NCBI GenBank assembly: GCA_041740995.1
Contig: JBGSKY010000309.1
Location: forward strand, 1 to 18,293
Reading direction: 5' to 3'
DNA length: 18,293 nt
From: JBGSKY01 sp041740995
GTDB lineage: Bacteria > Planctomycetota > Planctomycetia > Pirellulales > Pirellulaceae
The notes under the pieces are model-generated. The model was not told where the DNA came from. It worked only from the letters and a program-made list of their open reading frames with translations, and ran no database searches. A program made the position numbers and the translations under genes. Each line of letters opens with the position of its first letter. The stretch's first letter is position 1. Below, in pieces: positions 7,893 through 14,043 of this stretch.

Positions 7893-8292
7893 AGATCGGG
7901 TCCAACAGGGAATCGAGTCGCCGCAGCAAGCAATTTTTGCGGCAGCCAAAAATGTGGCGACGATCTAGCTAGAATCGTCCACCTTTGGGAATCGACAGCT
8001 ACGATGTTAAAAAGAATCAAATGCTTGCAAAATTGGGTTGAAACGAACCTGTCGATTTTGACGAAAGCATTCATGCGCGGATTTTTCGAAATCGAGCGTC
8101 AGCTTCGGTTTCTCGATCACGAGCGGCCTAATCGTTATCAGCTTATGTTCCCAGTTTGAAAACGCGGTTGCCTTGATTGCTAATCGTTAGGGCTTGTCGC
8201 GACTACAATACTCGTTCGTAGTTTCATCAGGTTTGAATTGCATATCGAAAGACTCCACATTGAATTCACCGGAATTGCCCGAAGTTTCAAAC
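7893..8292. other. 400-bp divergent region between the glycosyltransferase and ABC genes
   Basis: This region should contain promoters for both flanking genes. The open frames here are extensions of the neighbours from non-ATG codons (TTG at 7949 and TTG at 8194) or antisense frames without motifs. A TACAAT at 8204-8209 resembles a -10 box, but no good -35 sits 16-18 bp upstream. If it is used, transcription would begin after the TTG at 8194, which favours the ATG at 8293 as the ABC ATPase start. A 10-bp direct repeat is listed separately. Confidence 0.4.
8128..8190. promoter_or_regulatory. paired CTAATCGTTA sites upstream of the ABC transporter
   Basis: CTAATCGTTA occurs at 8128-8137 and again at 8180-8189, 52 bp apart start to start, which is close to five helical turns. 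The second copy continues into a G, making CTAA-TCG-TTAG, a perfect 4-bp inverted repeat; the first copy has T at that place. This layout is what paired operator sites look like, upstream of a likely -10 box at 8204. Chance is not excluded. Confidence 0.3.
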
Positions 8293-9108
8293 ATGGCGTC
8301 AGCTTCAGAAGCCAAGCTGAATCGCGTGCCAAGCATTCAATGCAGCGGTGTCGGCGTAAAATTTGCCAGCGCCGATGGGCAGCCGATAGCGATTCTTGAC
8401 AATTTGGACCTGCGGGTTGAATCGGGAAAAATCGTTAGCTTGATCGGAGCGAGCGGTTGCGGAAAAAGCACACTCCTTCGAGCAATCGCCGGACTTCAAC
8501 CGATCGATTCGGGCTCCATTGATCTGGACAACAAAGTTGATCAGCCATCGACAGAGAAATCTCGCGTTGAAATCGGGTTTGTGTTTCAGGAACCGGCCTT
8601 GCTGGACTGGCGAAATGTTTGGTCGAACGTCGCTCTACCTTTCGAGCTTGGTACTAGTAATGGTCAACCTGGCAAAGTCCTTAGAGCGAAGATCGAGTCG
8701 CTGATCGAGTCGGTTGCTTTGCGTCCTGCGGATTATAAAAAGTTTCCAGACCAGCTTTCCGGCGGGATGAAAATGCGTGTGGCATTAGCCCGGGCGCTGG
8801 CCAACGATCCGACAGTCTTACTCTTTGATGAACCGTTTGCCGCGCTAGACGACATCCTTCGCTCGCAGCTTAACGATTTATTGTTGGCACTTTGGAAAAA
8901 TCGATCGCCAACCATTGTGTTCGTCACACATAACATCGCCGAAGCCATCTATGTATCGCACCAGATTGCGGTTATGTCCAAAGGGAAGATCAGTCGGTTG
9001 ATCGATATCGATTTACCCTTTCCACGAGCCAGCCAAGTCCGCTCCAGTTCGGATTTTGCAGCAATTTACGGAGACGTCAGCGCCGCACTTGCCGAGGTTG
9101 CTCGATGA
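8293..9108 (+). CDS. ABC transporter ATP-binding protein, nitrate/sulfonate/taurine family
   Basis: Nucleotide-binding subunit of an importer of the SsuB/TauB/NrtD type, 271 residues from the ATG chosen here. Walker A GASGCGKST is at 52-60, the Q-loop FQE at 98-100 in the family-typical QEPALLDWRNVWSNVALP, the signature LSGGMKMR from 155, Walker B LLFDEP with D179 and E180, and the switch His213 in FVTHNIAEA. The open frame continues upstream to a TTG at 8194, but the extra 33 residues are featureless, and the ATG at 8293 gives a normal family N-terminus. The stop codon overlaps the permease start in ATGA, indicating translational coupling. Substrates of this family include sulfonates, taurine, nitrate, cyanate and thiamin precursors; nothing in the sequence selects one. 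Confidence 0.92.
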   Translation: MASASEAKLNRVPSIQCSGVGVKFASADGQPIAILDNLDLRVESGKIVSLIGASGCGKSTLLRAIAGLQPIDSGSIDLDNKVDQPSTEKSRVEIGFVFQEPALLDWRNVWSNVALPFELGTSNGQPGKVLRAKIESLIESVALRPADYKKFPDQLSGGMKMRVALARALANDPTVLLFDEPFAALDDILRSQLNDLLLALWKNRSPTIVFVTHNIAEAIYVSHQIAVMSKGKISRLIDIDLPFPRASQVRSSSDFAAIYGDVSAALAEVAR

Positions 9109-9896
9109 TGAAATCGAAAACCTTGCAGGTCAATTTCTGGGACGTCGTCGTACCCGTACTAGTGCTCGTCGGGCTGTTGGTGCTTTGGCAATTTAGCGTC
9201 CAAATTTTTGAATTGCCGCAACTCATTTTGCCAACGCCGCTGGCAGTCGCAAAAGCAGGCTTGAAGGAATTCAAGACGCTGGCGGTTGCGTTGTTAACGA
9301 CCGGTGCTGCAGCACTGGCAGCCTTGGCGGCGTGTGGCATCTTCGGCTTGTTGATCTCACTCTTGTTTAGCCAATCCGCAGTGCTCCGTCGATCGTTTTT
9401 TCCCTACGTCATCTTTCTCCAGACGGTACCGATCGTTGCCATCGCGCCGCTATTGATCCTTTGGTCGGGGGTCAATTTTCAGACCATTGTTTTGGTCGCC
9501 ACCATCATCGGATTATTTCCGGTGATTTCCAACACGACCAATGGATTACTGGTTGTTCCCAAGGTTCAAAGAGAATTGTTCCGTATCAACAGGGCCTCGC
9601 GATGGCAGGAATTGTGGAAATTGCGGCTACCTAGCGCCATTCCTGCATGGGCCTTGGGGCTGCGGATCAGCAGCGGTTTAGTCGTTATCGGCGCAATTGT
9701 CGGCGAGTTTTTTGTTGGCAGCAGTGGACAATACGATGGGCTGGGCAGCTTGATTTTTCTCTGGCAAGGACGTCAATACACAGCCGGTTTAATTGCGGCA
9801 GTTGTAGCAACAACGATTCTTGGGCTGGCGTTCTTTGGGCTGACCAAACTGATCAGCAATTTCCTGCTCAACCGATGGACGCGTGGACGATTGTAA
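9105..9896 (+). CDS. ABC transporter permease, nitrate/sulfonate/taurine family
   Basis: Integral inner-membrane subunit partnering the ATPase encoded just upstream, 263 residues, the usual SsuC/TauC size. About six hydrophobic segments can be read: near 10-30, 60-85, 100-125, 128-150, 190-210 and 228-250. The cytoplasmic coupling loop, contacting the ATPase, is in the segment from RASRWQELWKLRLPSAIPAW to ALGLRIS (about 165-190); it is a recognisable EAA-type loop with the conserved Gly. The N-terminal ILPTPLAVAKA and the QTVPIVAIAPLLILW block are typical of this family. Translation starts at ATG 9105, overlapping the ATPase stop by 4 bp, with ATG 9108 as an alternative; GAGG at 9094-9097 is the likely ribosome-binding site. 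No substrate-binding protein gene follows: the next gene, fabF, is 170 bp away and unrelated. Confidence 0.92.
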   Translation: MMKSKTLQVNFWDVVVPVLVLVGLLVLWQFSVQIFELPQLILPTPLAVAKAGLKEFKTLAVALLTTGAAALAALAACGIFGLLISLLFSQSAVLRRSFFPYVIFLQTVPIVAIAPLLILWSGVNFQTIVLVATIIGLFPVISNTTNGLLVVPKVQRELFRINRASRWQELWKLRLPSAIPAWALGLRISSGLVVIGAIVGEFFVGSSGQYDGLGSLIFLWQGRQYTAGLIAAVVATTILGLAFFGLTKLISNFLLNRWTRGRL

Positions 9897-9930
9897 TCTG
9901 GATAAGCTCTTCCTTACGCAATCGTAAATT

Positions 9931-9990
9931 GGTTGGTAGAATCTGCGTTTCGGATGACTCGGCGGTTATATTTTGACCAACCGTTATATT
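9931..9990. promoter_or_regulatory. repeat-rich region upstream of fabF
   Basis: GTTATATT occurs twice, at 9965-9972 and 9983-9990, 18 bp apart. GGTTGGT at 9931-9937 and ACCAACC at 9976-9982 form an inverted repeat enclosing the first copy. TAGAAT at 9937-9942 and the TTATATT repeats are -10-like. The cluster lies 77-136 bp upstream of the fabF start, within the 170-bp gap. It may be the fabF promoter and an operator; no factor can be named. Confidence 0.3.
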
Positions 9991-10066
9991 CGAATGGAAC
10001 GCAGGCGCTGCTCAATTGAGCGGCGTTGGTGGCCCAGAGCAACCGTAATTTGTTGGAGAAACGTGG

Positions 10067-11347
10067 ATGACTCGTCGAGTCGTAGTGACTGGCATGGGGA
10101 TGACCAATCCGTTGGGGCATGATCCCGAAACGGTTTGGAAAGCCGTTTTAGAAGGCCGTAGCAGCGTTGGTCCGATCACGATCTTTGACGCGTCTTCGTA
10201 TCCAACGACGATCGCTTCGGAAGTCAAAAATTACCAGCTCAGCAATTACGGTTTAATCGAAGACGACTGGAAACGATGTGGGCGTCACACCAAATTCGCC
10301 ATTGGTGCCGCCATCCAAGCGGTAAATGCTTCCGGCTTTCTGGACGCCAAACTAGACCCGCGACGCGTCGGCGTTTACATGGGCGCAGGTGAAGGCAATC
10401 AAGATTTTTATAACTTCACGACGATGATGGCGGCTGCGACGCAAGGGCCAAGTTTCGATCTGGCGGCGTTTTTGAAAAAGGGCGTTAAACTGTTGGACGC
10501 CGAAGCGGAATTGGAACAAGAGCCGAACATGCCGGCGGCGCATATCGCCGCACACTTCGACGCTCAAGGCCCCAATGCTAACTGCTTGACGGCTTGTGCA
10601 GCCAGTTCGCAAGCGGTCGGTGAAGCGACCGAGTTGATCCGCAACGACTATGCCGACGTGATGATTGCTGGCGGTGCGCACAGTATGATCCATCCGTTTG
10701 GACTGACCGGATTCTCACTGCTGACGACCCTTTCGACTCGCAACGACGATCCGACCAAAGCGTCAAGGCCCTTTGATCGCGGCCGCGACGGTTTCGTATT
10801 GGGCGAAGGGGCTGGCATCGTGATTTTGGAAGAGTACGAATCGGCCAAACGACGCAGGGCAAAAATCTACGGCGAAGTTCTTGGCTACGGATCGACGGCA
10901 GATGCATATCGAATTACAGATATCCATCCCGAAGGCCGTGGCGCAATCGGATGTATGAAGCAAGCGATCGATGATGCGCGACTCAATGCCAGCGACATTG
11001 GTTACGTTAATGCGCATGGGACGAGCACGACCGTTAATGATCGAACCGAAACGATGGCTTGCAAAGCGGTCTTCGGCGAACGTGCTATGCAGACTCCAGT
11101 TTCAAGCACCAAGAGCATGATGGGTCACCTAATCGCAGCGGCTGGTGTAACAGAAATGATTATGTGCTTGTTGGCGATTCGCGATTCTGTGTTGCCGCCG
11201 ACAATCAATTTGGAAAACCCAGACCCAGCTTGCGACCTGGACTACATTGCGAACGAAGCACGACCAGCCAAAATTTCCGCCGCGCTGAACAACAGCTTCG
11301 GCTTCGGTGGTCAGAACGTCACATTAGCCGTTGGGGCCTTGCGTTGA
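10067..11347 (+). CDS. fabF: beta-ketoacyl-[acyl-carrier-protein] synthase II (FabF-type)
   Basis: Condensing enzyme that elongates acyl-ACP with malonyl-ACP in type II fatty acid synthesis. It has 426 residues, slightly longer than E. coli FabF (about 413); the extra length fits an acidic insert near residues 130-150 (FLKKGVKLLDAEAELEQEP). The catalytic triad is complete: C177 in LTACAASS, H317 in NAHGTSTTVND and H354 in MMGHLIAAAG, with K349 just before it. The 140- and 37-residue spacings are identical to C163/H303/H340 of E. coli FabF. The C-terminal NNSFGFGGQNVTLA block is intact. A Shine-Dalgarno GGAGA at 10055-10059, 7 bases before ATG 10067, fixes the start. No ACP, FabD or FabG gene is adjacent, so a dedicated role (for example in a special lipid) cannot be excluded. 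Its TGA overlaps the next start by one base (TGATG). Confidence 0.93.
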   Translation: MTRRVVVTGMGMTNPLGHDPETVWKAVLEGRSSVGPITIFDASSYPTTIASEVKNYQLSNYGLIEDDWKRCGRHTKFAIGAAIQAVNASGFLDAKLDPRRVGVYMGAGEGNQDFYNFTTMMAAATQGPSFDLAAFLKKGVKLLDAEAELEQEPNMPAAHIAAHFDAQGPNANCLTACAASSQAVGEATELIRNDYADVMIAGGAHSMIHPFGLTGFSLLTTLSTRNDDPTKASRPFDRGRDGFVLGEGAGIVILEEYESAKRRRAKIYGEVLGYGSTADAYRITDIHPEGRGAIGCMKQAIDDARLNASDIGYVNAHGTSTTVNDRTETMACKAVFGERAMQTPVSSTKSMMGHLIAAAGVTEMIMCLLAIRDSVLPPTINLENPDPACDLDYIANEARPAKISAALNNSFGFGGQNVTLAVGALR

Positions 11348-11763
11348 TGTCACCTGATTCGGTCACCGACGCACAACTGTTCGCATTCCTTGACGAATCT
11401 TTGTCGATCGAGCAGAGCAACGTAATCGAACAAGAACTCCGCAGCAACAAAGACCTGCTCAATCGACTATCGCGAATCATTGAAAACGAAAATCGCGGCG
11501 TCCATTCTTTGGCAGCGATCTGGCGGCGTGGACGAATCAGTTGTCCAACTCGTGAAGAGTTAGGTAGCTACCTATTGGGGGCGCTGGAAGAAGCCGAGCA
11601 TGACTATATCACCTTCCATCTTGAGGTGATCCGCTGTTCTTATTGCACCAGCTCCGCGATTGACCTGTCCAACGCCTCGCAATCGCCAACCGTCGACGAT
11701 CAAACAGCCGCCCGCCGCAGTCGCTATTTCGAGAGCAGCATCGGCCGCAACCGCGATCGATAG
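11347..11763 (+). CDS. small Cys/His-motif protein, anti-sigma-like, coupled to fabF
   Basis: A 138-residue protein without an assigned function that I can name. The N-terminal half (DAQLFAFLDESLSIEQ, then EQELRSNKDLLNRL) has the helical pattern of zinc anti-sigma (ZAS) N-termini but lacks the His and Cys residues. The second half holds C66, H91, C97 and C100, that is C-x24-H-x5-C-x2-C, close to the C-x(23-25)-H-x3-C-x2-C ZAS consensus but with a longer H-C gap. The tail from about 105 is polar and ends in Arg. I recall similar proteins mainly from planctomycetes; that is recollection, not a search. The longer open frame from 11059 overlaps fabF and is a shadow: ATG 11347 overlaps the fabF TGA by one base, implying translational coupling. 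No membrane segment is present. Zinc binding and any sigma-factor partner are inference. Confidence 0.75.
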   Translation: MSPDSVTDAQLFAFLDESLSIEQSNVIEQELRSNKDLLNRLSRIIENENRGVHSLAAIWRRGRISCPTREELGSYLLGALEEAEHDYITFHLEVIRCSYCTSSAIDLSNASQSPTVDDQTAARRSRYFESSIGRNRDR

Positions 11764-11788
11764 TTAGTGAATATTCCTGCTACATCGT

Positions 11789-11880
11789 TTGAATATCGAA
11801 CACCGAACAAGGCAGGTTGAAGGGACGGAGGAATACATTGTCTTCCTTCAATATTGGACATCCCTTGTTCGATATTCGAT
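11789..11880. repeat. imperfect palindromic repeat 1 (AT-rich arms)
   Basis: The left arm includes GAATATCGAAC at 11791-11801 and GAACAAGG at 11805-11812; the right arm includes CCCTTGTTCGATATTCG (11862-11878), whose complement reads CGAATATCGAACAAGGG. The left copy has about six extra bases (ACCGAA) relative to the right. Further in, TTGAAGGGACGGAGGAATAC and CTTCCTTCAATATTGG continue the partial symmetry (TTGAAGG against CCTTCAA). This is a fold-back structure of about 90 bp in non-coding DNA, and its motif style is one I associate with dispersed planctomycete repeats. Confidence 0.65.
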
Positions 11881-11896
11881 TTGTCTTCATTCAAAA

Positions 11897-12037
11897 CTGG
11901 CACCCTTCGCCCTCGGTACTCCAGGGGAGAAGGGCTGGGGATGAGGGGGCTGGAGCTTGCAAAACGCTTGCGTTTTCCCAGTGCAGAAAACCACTCACCC
12001 TCAACCCCTCTCCTCGAAGCGGGGCGAGGGGAGCCAG
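11897..12037. repeat. imperfect palindromic repeat 2, MITE-like (GC-rich arms)
   Basis: A 141-bp element with terminal inverted repeats of about 45-50 bp. The left arm starts CTGGCACCCTTCGCCC at 11897 and runs to GATGAGG near 11946; the complement of the right arm (ending at 12037) starts CTGGCTCCCCTCGCCC and runs to GGTGAG. Both then share a GGAGA-GGG-TG-GG-TGAG pattern, with one small gap. The centre holds a separate perfect stem AAAACGC-TT-GCGTTTT at 11961-11976. ATTCAA occurs near the left end (11889-11894, two bases outside) and directly at the right end (12038-12043), a possible target duplication. There is no open frame for a transposase, so any mobility would be in trans. Confidence 0.7.
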
Positions 12038-12190
12038 ATTCAATGCGCTGTATAGGACGCCACGGCGCACAAACCGGACTAACGCTCGACGGCTAATTGA
12101 TCAACGTGAAAAACCGAGTCAGATTTGTGTATAACAGAGTGTTCATCACGTTTCTGTTTTCAATCTGAACTCCAACATAGACCATTGCAG

Positions 12191-13855
12191 ATGATGAGTG
12201 TCGCGAACAAATTTTTCGTTCTGATATTGTTTGTCTCAATCGCGAATCTTCAAGCGGTCATTGCTCAGGAACCGCAAGTTGCCGAATCGCCAGTTACCTC
12301 TTGCTGGACGAGCGAATCGCCGTTCGGCGAATGGGGCAGTTGGGCTGCGGAAAATTCGGCGACGAACAATGAGTCCGCAGCGAGTCCAAATTTTGTTTCG
12401 ACAGAGAGAAAGCCGAACATCATCGTCATCATGGCCGATGATTTAGGATACGGTGACGTTTCGTGCTACGGTACGAACGAAATCGTAACACCCAACATCG
12501 ACCAACTCGCATCTGAAGGCCTGCGTTTTACTAGCGGTTATTGTTCGGCATCGACTTGTACGCCAACTCGATTTTCGTTCTTGACCGGCAAGTATGCTTT
12601 TCGACAACCCGGCACCGGTGTCGCACCGCCCAACAGCCCGGCGCTGATTCAGCCTGGAACCACGACCCTGCCATCGATCTTACGGTCCGCTGGGTACGCA
12701 ACTGCAGTCATTGGCAAATGGCATCTTGGCTTGGGAGGAAGCAACGGTCCAAATTGGAACGGCGTGTTGCGGCCTGGTCCGACTGATATTGGATTCGACT
12801 ACTGTTGCATCTTGCCGACGACCAACGACCGAGTGCCGCAAGTTTATGTCGAAAACGATCATGTTCGAAATCTTGATGAAAATGATCCGTTGTGGGTTGG
12901 TGAGGAAAGCCCCGATGAAGACCATCCAACTGGATTGACGCATCGATCGACTTTAAAAATGGATTGGTCTCATGGCCACAATCAAACGATTCACAACGGG
13001 ATCAGTCGCATTGGTTATTACACTGGTGGCGCAACGGCTCGCTTTCGCGATGAAGATTTAGCAGACATGTGGGTCGACGAATCGGTGAAGTGGATCGAGC
13101 AAAATCAGCAGCAGCCGTTCTTCCTCTTTTTTGCGTCGCATGACATTCACGTTCCTCGCGTGGTACACGAACGCTTTCAAAGGAAATCGAAGCTTGGTCC
13201 AAGGGGCGATGCAATTTTGGAGTTGGATTGGTGCGTTGGCGAAGTGGTCTCGGCATTGGATCGATTGAAACTCGCCGACAACACGCTGATCGTTTTCTGC
13301 AGTGACAATGGACCGGTGCTTGACGATGGCTACAAGGACGATGCGATTGAAAAGCTTGGAAGCCATCAGCCCGCAGGTCCATTTCGTGGCGGTAAGTACA
13401 ACGTGCAAGAAGGCGGCACGAGAACGCCTTTCATTACGCGATGGCCAAGTCGAATTCTGCCTGGAGAGTCAGAGCAAATCGTTTGCACGATCGATCTGGC
13501 CGCTAGTTTTGCCGGTCTAGTTGGTGCAACGATTGATGTCGGCGACTGTCCGGACAGCAGGAACGTCATTGGTGCGCTGCTGGGCGAACAAGACGCATTG
13601 GGCCGCGATCATTTATTGCAGCAAGACAACGGTTCGTCCGGTAACTTCGGTTTGCGAGTTGGCAAATGGAAACTGCAAAAACATCAATCACAGAAAGCCA
13701 ACAACGTTGATCTCCGCCTGACACAAACACGAATGCCACTGCTCGCCTTATTCGATTTGTCGTCAGACCCAGGTGAAACAAAAAATGTCATCGGGGCTTA
13801 CCCAGAGATAGCCGAAACCATGTTGCAACAGCTTGAAGATCTGACGAGCCAATAG
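12191..13855 (+). CDS. secreted sulfatase (arylsulfatase-type, formylglycine-dependent)
   Basis: Hydrolyses a sulfate ester, probably on a sulfated polysaccharide outside the cytoplasm. From ATG 12191 it has 554 residues with a Sec signal peptide (MMSVANKFF, a hydrophobic run, then AVIAQ with cleavage likely near residue 25). The family active site is complete: metal Asp83 and Asp84 in ADDLGYGD, the formylglycine Cys123 in CTPTRFSFLTGKY, GKWHLG with Lys176 and His178, His320 in SHDIH, Asp372 and Asn373 in SDNGP, and Lys402 in GGKYNVQEGGTRTP. Cys at the modification site implies dependence on a separate formylglycine-generating enzyme, not encoded here. A Ser/Asn/Glu-rich linker (about 30-70) separates the signal peptide from the domain. 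The open frame reaches a TTG at 12125, but that start would bury the signal peptide. The subfamily and substrate cannot be set. Confidence 0.93.
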   Translation: MMSVANKFFVLILFVSIANLQAVIAQEPQVAESPVTSCWTSESPFGEWGSWAAENSATNNESAASPNFVSTERKPNIIVIMADDLGYGDVSCYGTNEIVTPNIDQLASEGLRFTSGYCSASTCTPTRFSFLTGKYAFRQPGTGVAPPNSPALIQPGTTTLPSILRSAGYATAVIGKWHLGLGGSNGPNWNGVLRPGPTDIGFDYCCILPTTNDRVPQVYVENDHVRNLDENDPLWVGEESPDEDHPTGLTHRSTLKMDWSHGHNQTIHNGISRIGYYTGGATARFRDEDLADMWVDESVKWIEQNQQQPFFLFFASHDIHVPRVVHERFQRKSKLGPRGDAILELDWCVGEVVSALDRLKLADNTLIVFCSDNGPVLDDGYKDDAIEKLGSHQPAGPFRGGKYNVQEGGTRTPFITRWPSRILPGESEQIVCTIDLAASFAGLVGATIDVGDCPDSRNVIGALLGEQDALGRDHLLQQDNGSSGNFGLRVGKWKLQKHQSQKANNVDLRLTQTRMPLLALFDLSSDPGETKNVIGAYPEIAETMLQQLEDLTSQ

Positions 13856-14043
13856 ACGAATTTTGTTACCGACTTAGCGGAACGTCGAGAGCCGTCCGTT
13901 GTCATGAAAACTGTGGGTTTGCACCCGACCGCTACAAATCAACTCGATAACCTATTGTGGGAAAGTCCACTGCATTCGTTGCGACACCAGTTTCGAATCA
14001 TCGTCCCTCATACAAACTGATTTAGATTCAGTCGCGGATAAGT

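Noticed and set aside
8194..8292. TTG-initiated extension of the ABC ATPase
   Set aside because: It adds 33 residues that the family does not have, and a possible -10 box lies inside it; ATG 8293 fits the family N-terminus.
11059..11346. N-terminal extension of the small Cys/His protein within fabF
   Set aside because: The extension is out of frame with fabF over its conserved C-terminal catalytic region and has no features; ATG 11347 overlapping the fabF stop is a better start.
12125..12190. TTG-initiated extension of the sulfatase
   Set aside because: It would place 22 polar residues before the signal peptide; ATG 12191 puts the signal peptide at the N-terminus.
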